Made by a program: the position numbers and the translations under genes
DNA from: Piscicola geometra
Lineage: Eukaryota; Annelida; Clitellata; Hirudinida; Piscicolidae
Direction: 5' to 3'
Length of the DNA stretch: 64,000 nucleotides
Assembly: GCA_943735955.1 (NCBI GenBank)
Contig: OX030962.1
Location: forward strand, 2,091,110-2,155,109
Shown: piece by piece, positions 37,798 to 50,800 of the stretch
How positions within the stretch are numbered: the stretch's first letter is position 1
Layout: the number at the start of each line of letters is the position of its first letter
Notes under the pieces: model-generated
Told to the model about the DNA's origin: nothing
What the model saw: the letters and a program-made list of their open reading frames with translations, nothing else
Database searches by the model: none

Positions 37798-40700
37798 GCT
37801 ACTACTACTACCACCACTACTACTACTACTACTACCACTACCACCACCACTACTACTACTAGCACCACCACACAGGGTCTGATCAGAACTCGTCTTCTTT
37901 CCAGATTAATCTTCATCATCCAGCACAGCCCGGTTCCCCTCACGAACTTGGCAATCTGCCAAATCTGTGACCTTGCTGCCAGAATCACTAGACATTCTCA
38001 CCCTAGAAACGTCGACACTGACGACGACAACAACAACCATCATCACACGTTGCTATGTGAAATCTTCGAGATTCTCTTCGAAATGTATTGCATCAACAAC
38101 AACAACGACGACATAAGCAACAACACCACCAACAACAACCACAACTGTTCCACTACCCAGCAAGCTGCCAGTGAGGGACAGGGGGAGGTAGCAGTGGCGA
38201 TGATGATGTTGTTGAGGAGTGTTGTGGCAGTCAGCAGGAAGATCGCTTCTGAAATGGTCACTCTTTGTGCCTCTCTTTGTCTGCTCTTCTGTCTGCTTCG
38301 TTGTCCCCTTCGTTGTCTACTTTGTTGTCTACTTGTTTGTCTTCTTCTTTGTCATACTCCATATGCTCACATCTCATTCGTTTTTATTTGTTTGTCTCAG
38401 TAATATTTTATAGATACTTTATTTTCATCGACTTTTTCTAACCAATAACAAAACCACCCTCCAATTAGTTCTCAAAATACGGAGGTCACGTGGTGAGGGC
38501 CATTCTGATTGGAGGATGCTCGGAAGCCATCAAGGTCATCGTCCTATGCTCCACCTATCACGTGTGTGGGCAGCAGACGTTCGACCAATTAAAAGACGCC
38601 ATATTGAAAGACCTCACGCCATTGGCCAATCAGGAGTTTTTCCGGGGATCAAATATAATTAGGTGTTGTTTGTGGTTGAAATATATTGAGTCGTGTTGCC
38701 ATGGTGATCGTGCTATTTGGCACAACTCTGGCCTGTTGCCTTTGTTGCTCTCGGTTGCTGCCAATGTCTACAACAACTTCTTCTCCATCGCCAACCAGTG
38801 CAGAAAGGTTGGCTTGTAATTGGGCTGGTTGGTTAGACGATCCTTTTAAACCATCGAATTTGCGGGAAAGTTGATGGGGCAGGAATTGAAATGCTCTATA
38901 AGCGTATAATTCATATAAGCACCATGACACTCCACTCCATCACACCACACTTCCACCATGACGACGCCACCACAAACGACAGAACGACATTCTTTGCATC
39001 CTCGCCAGCGTCAACAACTGCCTAGCCACCACTGCCACCAACCCGACTCTAAAGGTTCGTCTACTTTCATCAACACGCAACAAACCTTCGCATAATTTTT
39101 TATTTTTATTTATAATACTTAGTCTTTACGCTCTTTAAAAAATAGTTTTTTATTTTCATGTTTATAAAAAGTAAATTTCGCATGCTTTTATTTGTCGTTC
39201 GTTTATCTCCCAATACAGACATGTCTTTACAGCAACCTCATGAGTTTCCTCTCCTCCCCTTCCCTCAACTCCACCATCTCTTCCCTCATGTAAGTTATTT
39301 CTATTCTTAACATTTCAGATCATTTTTACTCCAATTGGAACACCATTATTAAAATTTTCAACTACACCACAATCATCATAACCACCATCATCATCATAGC
39401 CACCATACCACACCACCATCATCATCATAGCCACCAACCACACCACCATCATCATCATAGCCACCACCAACCACACCACCATCATCACCATAGCCACCAA
39501 CCACACCACCATCATCACCATAGCCACCAACCACACCACCATCATCACCATAGCCACCAACCACACCACCATCATCATCATAGCCACCAACCACACCACC
39601 ATCATCATCATAGCCACCAACCACACCACCATCATCATCATAGCCACATACCACACCACCATCATCATCATAGCCACCATACCACACCACCATCATCATC
39701 ATAACCACCACCAACCACACCACCATCATCATCATAGCCACATACCACACCACCATCATCTTCATAGGCTCTATACCACACTACCATCATCATCATAGCC
39801 ACCATACCACACCATCATCATCATCATAGCCACCACCAACCACACCACCATCATCATCATAGCCACCACCAACCACACCACCATCATCACCATAGCCACC
39901 AACCACACCACCATCATCACCATAGCCACCAACCACACCACCACCATCATCATTATAGCTACCAACCACATCACCATCATCACCATAGCCACCAACCACA
40001 CCACCATCATCATCATAGCCACCATACCACCATCATCCACAGAGAATATTCTGGCTTCATCCATCCATCACCACTGTGGTCTGAACGCCATGGCAGCATC
40101 AACACCCTCAATACAAAGTACTTTAATGGGGGTCATGGTGATAGTGAAGTTGGCCCCTATGGGGGTGCTTATGGTGGTAGTAGTGGTGGTAAAGACTTGG
40201 GTGGTTATGATGATGATGACAGGGGTGGGAAAACCTTGTCTGACCCTTTGTCTCAAGAAATTTCATTTTCCCCTTCCATACCCTTCCTCATCTCACTCAC
40301 AAATCTCATACTTAGTTATGATGATGATGATGGAGGTGATGATGATGATTCTAGCTTTAAAAACCTTATTGGTGTATTTTTGCACAATTCAGACTTGAAA
40401 AGGTATCTGGTTAAGGTAACCGACGTTAAAAATATAAATAATTTTTATGACAATAATAACAATAATAATAATAACAACAAACCCTGGATGTCAAGGCATG
40501 AGGTCCATTTATTATACAACGTGGTACAGATGGCTTTGAAAGAAATAAATAAACATGATAAAAATAAAAACAAAATAAATATAAATATAGAGAAAAATCC
40601 CATTGACCTAGTTATGGTTTGGAACTTATGCCAGACGTGTCTGACCCACTTTCTGAAGGGGGATGAAGCGATGGTGGTGGGGGTGATGGAGGGTGTATTG

Positions 40701-42375
40701 TTCAATAAGGAGGTTAACGAGAAGATGCTGCTGATTAGTGGGAGTGATGACGATGATTATAATGATAATGATAGTAATGGCATCAATAATATTAATAATG
40801 ACAAAAAAGGTATTAATAATAATAATAATAATAATAATAGGAATAAAAATGATAGGAATAATAAAAAAGTGGTGTACATAGGGCAACTGCACGAGGTACA
40901 TCAGGCGTATAGGAGCATGATGCTTGCTTGTACACCTCTACCGCAGCAGCACCCACCTTCCAGCAACAACAAGCACCAGTATCCATCTTCACTCATGATT
41001 GGCCACTGCAGTCACGTGGTGGTGCCTGTGACGTGGCCTTTTGAGCCAATCAAACTGCTCCATGCCGCATCTAAAAATAGGTATTTTTGTGTGACGTTTT
41101 TATTTAATGGTGTAATTTTTTTATAATTATAATTATTTCATATTATTTTATAGTGTAATGAATAAAAAAGTTGATTTTATGTTAATTCAAACTTCTAACC
41201 ACTCCAGAGTTACAACGGAAGACGCACGTTTGAAGGCACAACTCCTCTACTCCACCCTCACGTCTCTCAAACTCATTCAAGCTTCTCAACTATTTGGAAT
41301 CTTCGGTTCCTTCCATCAATTTCCGGTCGACCTCATTTTTTCGTATGTGGCAATGGCGATTAATGCCGGTGGTCACGAGCTGATGGATATAGAATATAAA
41401 TGCAGTGATGATGCTGGTGATGAAGATGGAGTAAATGTTGCTGAAAGTGTGATAAATATAATCGATGATATAGTCGTATCGCTGATAAGAAAACTCCAAA
41501 AGACTGAAGCACCGGGACGGCAGCGCTGCATCGCCCATCAGCACCGCTCGTTTTCTTCATCCTCCTTCAAACGCCTGCTCGAAGGCTACGGCATGATGTT
41601 CGGTGGAATTGAGGCTTTTGACCGCGTTCTATTGCTTCCTTTTCTGTTCTCATGTGGTGGTGCTGGTAGTAGTAGTGGTGCTGGTAGTAGTAGTTATGGT
41701 GGTGGTGGTCATGATGATGATTGTGATTACGTCGAAGAGTTGTTTCACAGTTTGTGGGTGGAGAAGGATGATTTACTGAGGTTCATCACGATATCTCCTT
41801 ATAAGGTAGGCACCATGATTCTTTTCTTTATTGCCTATTCATTATCTTGATATTTATATATTCAATAAAATCTATCTAAAATTCCAATTATTTTTTGTAG
41901 GTTTTCTTTGACGTGAATCTTCTCCTGAATCACGAAAAACTACTAAAAAATAACAAAATAATATTCTCATTTTTGTGGTCTTTGGTAAACGCCTACGTCA
42001 TTCCATCTAGGAATCCTCTTCTCTATTTGGTCGCCATTAGTTACCTGAATGCCTATATATTCCATTCACCACCAAATGATGAAAATGATGGCCTCAAGAA
42101 ACGCATAGTTGACATCATTGTTTGCAGACTGAATCAGGTTATTTTGTGTTGTGTGTATGGGATCTTTAAATTATTTTTGTAATTATAGTAATATTTTATT
42201 GTTTGATCTTAATTTCAACTTTTTTTATCTACATCATTTCAATTTCACTCAGAACAAGCAGCAAGACATCTTCAAGTTGAAGAGAGTTGATTTGGCTACA
42301 GAGAAATTCATTCATTATTATGATCAACTTCCAACTACCAGGAAACAAAAGCTGGAAAGATTACTTTGCAAATAA
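35457..42375 (+). CDS. RPAP1: RNA polymerase II-associated protein 1 (RPAP1), 14 exons
   Basis: Exons: 35457-35934, 36011-36333, 36397-36456, 36811-36912, 37018-37251, 37335-37391, 37876-38256, 38469-38807, 38983-39054, 39219-39289, 40043-41080, 41208-41805, 41901-42137, 42253-42375. Phases fit; 1370 aa against 1393 in human. The N-terminal domain is recognised by ISESNMSVLKKLSEIEILQK and NPSILMSFLKSAK, then ARFDCHGNVL and SLDELTNLLQSENTAQR. The C-terminal domain is recognised by VPVTWPFEPIKLLHAASKNR and the end YYDQLPTTRKQKLERLL. RPAP1 links Pol II assembly and import with Mediator-dependent transcription. Exons 7 and 11 carry poly-Asn and poly-Asp insertions from microsatellites. The stretch 38640-38700 may hide a small intron, since similarity is weak there. 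AATAAA at 42371-42376 overlaps the stop. Confidence 0.93.
36528..36810. repeat. CCACCCACCAACCCAC array filling RPAP1 intron 3
   Basis: Short (ACCC/ACCA)n units occupy most of the 354-bp intron and merge into CACTCACAG, the acceptor of exon 4. Confidence 0.85.
37428..37873. repeat. (CTA)n microsatellite at RPAP1 acceptor 7
   Basis: About 440 bp of CTA with ACC, ATT and TCT variants, running to CACCACCACACAG, the acceptor of exon 7. The poly-T/L/V ORFs here are not genes. Confidence 0.95.
39358..40040. repeat. CATCATCATAGCCACCAACCA array filling RPAP1 intron 10
   Basis: About 27-bp units (ACCACACCACCATCATCATC plus ATAGCC) run through the intron to CATCATCCACAG, the acceptor of exon 11. Confidence 0.9.
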
Positions 42376-42548
42376 ATGTTTATTTTATGTGAAAAAAATT
42401 ATTTTGTGCTTAAAAATTCAAACTTGATCTTTTTGCATTTTCACTACAATTTACTTTTAAAACTTTTCTAGACGTAACAGTTGCTTTAAAGTTTAAAGAT
42501 TAAAGCTTGGGATTTCGAAAGATCTATTTTTTTCTACAATTCTTCAAA

Positions 42549-44349
42549 ATGTCTGATAAAACAACTTTATTCAAAGCCACAATCAAAACTTTCAAAGCAA
42601 GAGAGAAAAATATTCTTAACACACCGGCTGATAAGCAAGTTGACAAAACCATTTTGAAAAAAGCACAAAAAAGTGAATTTTCAATAGCTGCCAGGAATGT
42701 TGTGAGTATATATCAAATATAAAAATAATTTTTTAAATGTAAAAAATCGATTTGTATGAAACCATAGACCATATCATCCACAGGTAACTCTGATAACTAA
42801 ACTAAAAGAGTATTTGACAGAAATCAAGAATGATTATTTGAACGACGAATCTTTTCTAGGCATTTCTCAATCTACCATGTCAGACTCAGAAATAGAAAAG
42901 ATAGACATAGACGCTAAAGCATTCATGAAGAATTGTAGGGATGCAATCAAACAACTAGCCATACAGACCAGCAGACAGACATGCAGCAAGCAAGCAAGGG
43001 AGAACAAATTGGTGATTGTGGAACTGCTCGACAAGTACCTGGAAAGCGTCTGCAAGATGTACAGCCAACACAAGGCGCTACGCATGAAGAGGGACATTGA
43101 TCGCAGACGCATTTCCAGACTGCAACTTGAGCCCACCTATTCTATGGAAAATACTTCCAAATTCTGTTTGTAATATTTAAACTTTGCTTTTTGATTAAAC
43201 AAGTATTTTCAACTATACTAATTTTTTGATTGCATGAAATTACATCACATGCAGTGACAGGCGAAAGAGGAGATGTGAAAAGTGACACAACAATTCAACA
43301 AAAAGATGAAACTCAAGCAACAAACATCCGACAATCACTACATCAAGACCCCTATTTAAAAACCAAAAATCATGAAAGTATGGAATCAAAAAGTGTAAAA
43401 CCACGATTTGAAGCACAACTTGAAGAACTGGAAGCATCACAGCCACCTGAATCAAGCAAGGAAGAGATGGCAATGTTGATGGAGGAGAATGAACAGCTGT
43501 TTGAGTCGATGAGCACTATGGTGGATGAGGTTGGTGCAGAAAGTCAAAACATTTTTTAAATCTTTATGTATCATTATTAGAAACATGTTTATCAAGTCTA
43601 TGATGTTTAAATGTAATTTTATCAGTACTCCATCCCACCAAATTAGAGAAACAAAGTAAACAAAAGCAAATGAGGCATATAACACCATTTTGCTACAACC
43701 ATACAACTCCATATCAACAACACGACCCTATCTCAACCACACAAGCTCACTACAATCACCTCACTACAATCACACCACTACAAGCACACCCCCATCTCAA
43801 CCTCAAAGCCACGCCACCACCACCACAGGTGAGGGTGATAGAAGGCAAGATGGTGGAAATATCGCAACTTCAGGAACTTTTCACGGAAAAGGTACTCGAG
43901 CAGGACAAAGACATCGACAGACTGGCCGAGAACATGATCAGCAGTTCCGAAAACGTCAAAGAAGCCAACGACGAAATCAGAAAGGTCTCACTAATTTTCT
44001 CAGTAGTTTTTATGGAATTTAATGATTCATCATGTGGTCTTGAAGACTTGATGACTTTATATTTCACTTGGAAAAAATCATTATTTTATTGAATTGTGTT
44101 TCTATCGTCTTCTCATACCATTATCTTGTATTTATACCCTATCCGCATAGTATTGCCTTGTATCTTCATCATCTCCACCATCCATGCAAACCAACACCAC
44201 ACATCTCCACCATCCATGCAAACCAACACCACACACACATGATGACGATACAGGCGATGCAGAACAACGCAGGCTTCCGAGTGTGGATCATGTTCTTCCT
44301 TCTCGTGTGCACCTTCTCCCTCCTCTTCCTCGACTGGTACAACGTCTGA
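42549..44349 (+). CDS. STX18: Syntaxin-18 (ER t-SNARE), 5 exons
   Basis: Exons 42549-42701, 42784-43165, 43255-43529, 43829-43984, 44254-44349, all in phase; 353 aa (human 335). The start [18 protein letters not shown] matches the conserved STX18 N-terminus, which binds Sly1 and the Dsl1/NRZ tether. The middle ([19 protein letters not shown]) is the Habc-like region. The SNARE motif runs [20 protein letters not shown] to [11 protein letters not shown]. The tail ends [20 protein letters not shown] then FLDWYNV, a C-terminal anchor almost identical to human. Role by family: Golgi-to-ER retrograde fusion with BNIP1, USE1 and SEC22B. Only 173 bp separate its start from the RPAP1 stop. Confidence 0.97.
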
Positions 44350-45252
44350 CGCGCCTTCGTCACTCCATCCTTCCTTCCATCCCTTCTTTCTTCCTACTTT
44401 CTTTCCTTCCTACCTTCTTTCCTTCCTTCCTTTCTTCCTTCTTTCCTTCCTTCCTTCTTTCCTTCCTTTCTTTCTTCCTACCTTCCTTCTGTCCTTTCTT
44501 CTTTCCTTCCTTTCTTTCTTCTTTCTTTCCTTCCTTCTGTCCTTTCTTCCTTCCTTCCTTCTGTCCTTTCTTCCTTCCTTTTTTCCTTCCTTCCTTCCTT
44601 CCTTCTATTGCTTCTTTCATTTACTTGTGAGATGAATCTAGTGATGCAAATGAACTTGGATCTTTCTGGTGTGTGCTGATTAAAAGTGAAAAGAAATTCA
44701 TGATAATTGTAAATACCAGTGGGTTTCAACTAGTTATGATGGTTATCATTTTTTCAAATGATGAAGAGGATGATGATGATGATAAGTAGGAAGAGTATAA
44801 TAGGGATGAGTAGGAGTATAATGGTGATGATGATGATTATTTGAAAGATCTTCCTTATATTTATTAAACGAAACGACCACACGGTAAACGAACCAATTCA
44901 TAAGGCGAATTTACCGTTAGAAAATGAAATGCTGGACGTCTGAATGGTTCGTCGATTGAATTTATACAGTTTGGCCACTCTGTCATACAAACCACTTTGC
45001 ACTTATATTCATATTAGTATATTTATATTATATATCTATATATATTATAAAAATTTATATAAGTGTTTTATATATAGCAAGGTGGTGGTGGTGGTGGACT
45101 AGGCATCGCAACAGAGTCTGCCACACCAGCCTCATCAGTGTACGTGGGCACAAGCCCATTAGTGGTCAGCTAGAATCAATTAATTAGTCGTTATCAATTA
45201 GTCAATTAATTGATTAATTGGCGATTGTCGTGCAGGGTGTGTATATCTTCGC

Positions 45253-45382
<130 letters not shown>

Positions 45383-45919
45383 CTTTAAGCCTTTCATGTA
45401 CACACATCAAAATAAAATGTTTCTCTGAATGCTGCTGCTGCCGCCAAAAAAGCACTCTTAATTGACTCAGGCGTACACAGGTTGAAAGTGTACACATCTT
45501 TACGGATGATTCCAGACTATATTCACACATCAATTACATGATTAAGTGTACGACGCACCAGAGTATACAATAAGTGTGTACACGCACACATACACACACG
45601 CACGCACGCACACCTGGAATACATAATTTGTACAAAAAGCCAATTATCACATGCGAGCACGTGATCTCGAGTCATCTGACGTGACGTAGTTACGTCATCG
45701 TCATAAGGCTACATGGAGAGACGCTTGGGAGGCAGGAAGACAAGATGGCGGGAACGGCGCATGCGAAATACAACGACGAAGATGAAAAATGCGCCAATCA
45801 CCAGGTGACGGGTGTGTCGAATTTGAAACGGTCTTTTCAAGCTAGGCAATGCAATCGCATGCACGCAGGATGAAATGAAGATAATTCGATGCTGTTGAAT
45901 GTGTGGATGAGTGTTTGGA

Positions 45920-46165
45920 TGGATGGAAAGATGGATGGATGGGTGAATGGATGGATGGATGTGTGGATAGATGGGTGAATGAGTGGATGGATGGATGTAT
46001 GGATAGATGGATGGATGTGTGGATAGATGGGTGAATGAATGGATGGATGGATGTATGGATAGATGGGTGAATGAATGGATGGATGGATGTGTGGATAGAT
46101 GGGTGAATGAATGGATGGATGTGTGGAAGGATGGGTGAATGAATGGATAGATGTATGGATAGATC
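45920..46165. repeat. GGATGGATGTGTGGATAGATGG array
   Basis: Units of about 40 bp made of GGATGGATG, TGTGGATAGATGG and GTGAATGAAT. Confidence 0.85.
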
Positions 46166-47689
46166 GGTGGATGGATCACCGCGTGAAGCAATTTGATGGA
46201 TTTAAAGGCAAAAAAGAGTGTTAATACAGGGATGGTGAGAGCACGTGTTTATGAGGCAGGGATGATGATGATGATGATAAGACAGCAATGATGATGATGA
46301 TAAGAGCAATGATGATAATAATGATGATGATGATGGGGCCACTTGAGAGGATAACGAGTGGATTGAAAGAAGAATGAAATTTAAAACTAAAAGGAATTCT
46401 TGAGAGTGGATGAAGAGTGTGAATAGTTAGGATTTGGTGTGAATAGTGAATAGATGGTCAGCAGGTTGATGAATGGGTATTTACGAGAAGAAGGTGAGAA
46501 AGTAACAATTTTACAATCGTGAGAAAAACGATAAAACTAATGCGGGATGTACCATCTTTGTTCTTCATAATTCAAATCATTGTCTTATTGATTACAAATC
46601 ATGATGCCAGAATCAAATTCGTATATACAAAATACATTTTCGATAGAAAAAACCGGGGGAAGGTGAGTGGCAAGACGATTTCCATCATAGTAATAATAAT
46701 GAAAGAATAATAAAAAATATTCAAGTGTAGAGCTGGATGAAGTCACCTGATGGCAATCAGACGGCATCCGAATGTGAATGTATAAAAGGAAGCATTTTAC
46801 GCCAATTTAGAAAGACAAACTACTCCAAAGGGGGTGTGGACTTTTATCGCTAATAACAAATATCAATAATTAGAAGCGTTATTATTGTAGGGGCGTATAG
46901 GCCGGTGGTCAAGCCGAGAGTCGTTACCCACTCATCTACCCGTTCACCAACCGATGAAAAATAAGAGTTCATGTGGAAAAAATGCCGAAAAAGAGAGCGA
47001 CCAGTGAAATCAAAAAAATAAATAACAACAACAACAACAAATTGATAGAAAAAGATGTAACGCAAAAAAAAGGAAAATATGCACCGAGCCATGCTAAAAG
47101 ATTTCGAAAATCACCGAAGAAACAACAAAAACAACACCAATAACAACTGCAACAACAACAACAACAGCTTCTGGAACCCGCCATAAAAATATATTATTTC
47201 AATAAAGTATTATTCCAACGTAGTCAAGCGCAGTACAATCGATCACATGATGGTTTGACGAGTGGACGCCTAGCCAGCTTCCATAGGAGCTTCAAGCAAG
47301 CACTGAAGCCTGGCAAGATACAATGTACCTTAGATACACCCATTGATATTATTGAAACGATATTGAATTAGGGCTCCACGATACTGCCCCTCTCAGTGGA
47401 CATTCACTAGTTCATTAAGATCTTATCATATCACCCGTCCATACCATCCCTCCATATCACCCCTCCATACCACCCCTCCATACCACCCCTCCATACCACC
47501 CTTCCATACCACCCCTCAATACCATCCCTCCATATCACCCCTCCATACCACCCCTCCATACCATCCCTCCACATCACCTCTTCATACTATCTCTCCATAC
47601 CAACCCTCTATACCATCCCTCCAGACCATGCCTACACATTAAGCTTTCATACTAACCCTCTATACCACCCCTATCAAACCACACCTTCT

Positions 47690-47895
47690 AAACCAACAAT
47701 TCCACACCCCCCCATACCAACACCCTCCAAACAACCCACTCCCCCTTCAATTACCCCACTCCCCCTTCAACTACCCCATCCCCCCATCAACTACCCCACT
47801 CCACCTTCAACCACCCCACTCCCCCTTCAACTACCCCATCCCCCCATCAACTACCCCACTCCCCCTTCAACCACCCCACTCCCCCTTCAACTACC
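47690..47895. repeat. 20-bp array CTACCCCACTCCCCCTTCAA beginning at the last receptor exon
   Basis: About ten copies. In receptor sense the unit AGTGGGGTAGTTGAAGGGGG equals the sequence at the end of the last recognised exon (GAGTGGG/GTAGTTGAAGG). Confidence 0.85.
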
Positions 47896-50800
47896 CCACT
47901 CCGAATTATTCTTCTCCACCTCTTCGGCCTTCAGTGAGGTCTTCATGGTCATTTGGTAGTGCAAGTAACCCAACTTCCTGGTCTCTGGAACGTGCATGAA
48001 AATCATCTCCAGGCGTTTGTTTGGTGTCCCAAATTTCGCTGTGGTTGGTGTGGTTGTTGATGTGGTTGGTGTGGTTGGGGTGGTTGATTTGGTAGTGGTT
48101 GTTGGATGGTGGTGGTGGTTGGGTGTGGTTGGGTGACGTGTTAGCAGTAGTAGCAGTGGTGGTAGAGGAATATCTCAATGGTGGTTGTGGACGCAATGCT
48201 TTATAGTTGTAGCGATCATCTCAGTAGGAAAAGCTATAGCGAAACAAAACATTAAAAAACTTCAAAAACAAAATAATTGAAAGCGCCCCTTCAGGAATTG
48301 AACCTGTGGTGTAGGCTCTGAAGGGGATGAGGACCTTTTGTCGTAGGTCGTTGATCATCGAGGGGTTCTCGAGGCCCGGGTAGTCTTGGTGGCAGTGAAG
48401 GTGGAAGTGGTTGTGAAAGTGATGGTGGTGGTGGTTGTGAAAGTGATGGTGGTGGTGGTTGTGAAAGTGGTTGTGGCAGTGAAGGTGGAAGTGGTTGTGG
48501 CAGTGAAGGTGGAAGTGGTTGTGGCAGTGAAGGTGGTGGTGGTTGTGAAAGTGATGGTGGTGGTGGTTGTGGCAGTGAAGGTGGAAGTGGTTGTGGCAGT
48601 GAAGGTGGAAGTGGTTGTGGCAGTGAAGGTGGAAGTGGTTGTGAAAGTGATGGTGGTGGCAGTGAAGGTGGAAGTGGTTGTGGCAGTGAAGGTGGAAGTG
48701 GTTGTGGCAGTGAAGGTGGAAGTGGTTGTGAAAGTGATGGTGGTGGCAGTGAAGGTGGAAGTGGTTGTGGCAGTGAAGGTGGAAGTGGTGGTGAAAGTGA
48801 TGGTGGTGGCAGTGAAGGTGGAAGTGGTTGTGGCAGTGAAGGTGGAAGTGGTTGTGAAAGTGATGGTGGTGGCAGTGAAGGTGGAAGTGGTTGTGGCAGT
48901 GAAGGTGGTAGTGGTTGTGAAAGTGATGGTAGTGGTGGTTGTGAAAGTGATGGTGGTGGTGGTTGTGGCAGTGAAGGTGGAAGTGGTTGTGGCAGTGAAG
49001 GTGGAAGTGGTTGTGGCAGTGAAGGTGGAAGTGGTTGTGGCAGTGAAGGTGGAAGTGGTTGTGAAAGTGATGGTGGTGGCAGTGAAGGTGGAAGTGGTTG
49101 TGGCAGTGAAGGTGGAAGTGGTGGTGAAAGTGATGGTGGTGGCAGTGAAGGTGGAAGTGGTTGTGGCAGTGAAGGTGGAAGTGGTTGTGAAAGTGATGGT
49201 GGTGGCAGTGAAGGTGGAAGTGGTTGTGGCAGTGAAGGTGGAAGTGGTTGTGAAAGTGATGGTGGTGGCAGTGAAGGTGGAAGTGGTTGTGGCAGTGAAG
49301 GTGGTAGTGGTTGTGAAAGTGATGGTGGTGGTGGTTGTGAAAGTGATGGTGGTGGTGGTTGTGAATGTGGTTGTGGCAGTGAAGGTGGAAGTGGTTGTGG
49401 TAGTGAAGGTGGAAGTGGTTGTGGCAGTGATGGTGGTGGTTGTGAAAGTGATGGTAGTGGTTGTGAAAGTGATGGTGGTGGTTGTGAAAGTAATGGTAGT
49501 GGTTGTGGCAGTGATGGTAGTGGTTGTGGCAGTGATGATGGTGGTTGTGAAAGTGATGGTGGTGGTTGTGGCAGTGATGGTAGTGGTTGTGAAAGTGATG
49601 GTGGTGGTTGTGAAAGTGATGGTAGTGGTTGTGAAAGTGATGGTGGTGGTTGTGAAAGTGATGGTAGTGGTTGTGGCAGTGATGGTGGTGGTTGTGGCAG
49701 TGATGGTGGTGGTTGTGGCAGTGATGGTAGTGGTTGTGAAAGTGATGGTGGTGGTTGTGGCAGTGATGGTAGTGGTTGTGGCAGTGATGGTGGTGGTTGT
49801 GGCAGTGGTGGTGGTGGTTGTGGCAGTGGTGGTGGTGGTTGTGGCAGTGGTGGTGGTGGTTGTGGCAGTGGTGGTGGTGGTTGTGGCAGTGGTGGTGGTG
49901 GAATTGCATGCACCCACCACAACCATTCATAGACCACTCACCACCACATCAACCACCATGTCACCACCAAATCGAACAAGCATCCACTCACCCGCAGCCA
50001 GGACGATAAGCGCATTTAAGAGAGCAGCCTCGATTACGTCGAGCTGCAGCGACTGAATCTTCTTGGCGTACGAAACCAGCGAGGTTTTGAAGAGATCCAT
50101 CGGTCGCCACGATAAAAACTCGTCGAACGAGCCTTTCACCGGGTTGAACCAGTGAATCGCCGCTAGAAGAATGCGACTTTGCGTTTGACCGAGACGAATG
50201 AGGGTGGCTTGGTCGGATTGGGAGAGTTGTGTGAAGCCTGTGTGGTGGTCGTTGAGGGATGTGAGTGGTGTGGTGTGGTGTGGTTGAATTGTGGTGTGGT
50301 TGAGTTGTGGTGTGGTTGAGTTGTAGTGTGGTTGAGTTGTAGTGTGTTTGAGTTGTGGTGTGGTTGAGTTGTGGTGTGGTTGAGTTGTGGTGTGGTTGAG
50401 TTGTAGTGTGGTTGAGTTGTGGTGTGGTTGAGTTGTGGTGTGGTTGAGTTGTGGTGTCGTGACTGTGGATGGTGTGGTGGTTGAAAATCTGTGTGGTTGT
50501 TGAGGGTTTTGTGGTTGTGAGTGGTGTGGTGGTTGAAGGTGGTGCGGTGTTGTGGAAGGTGTTGTGATGGAAGGTAGTGTAGATGGAGTTGAAGTTAAGG
50601 TTAGGATTAGTGGTGACTTATTAAAAAGTAATTATGTTTCATCTCAAACCCCCATTAATCCACTCACCACTGAAGACCACCCTAGAGGTCGGACATGGAC
50701 GATTTTTCATTCCCGGTCCCGTCCCGTTCCCGAAATTTGTTTTCCCGTCCCGTCCCGTTCCCGATGGGACATCAGAATTTTGATTCCCGTCCCGTCCCGT

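Noticed and set aside
37233..37988. Poly-V, poly-T and poly-L ORFs
   Set aside because: (CTA)n intronic microsatellite read in different frames; the real RPAP1 exon starts at 37876.
45709..46191. 160-aa minus-strand ORF ending PPKRLSM
   Set aside because: Mostly a GGATGGAT repeat translation; the unique tail has no domain, no splice partner and no fit to the receptor phase.
48221..50056. Four 500-plus-residue ORFs (HNH-rich, PLPPS-rich, TATT-rich, VVAVKVE-rich)
   Set aside because: All frames of one intronic minisatellite; only the terminal DYPGLENP segment is a real exon.
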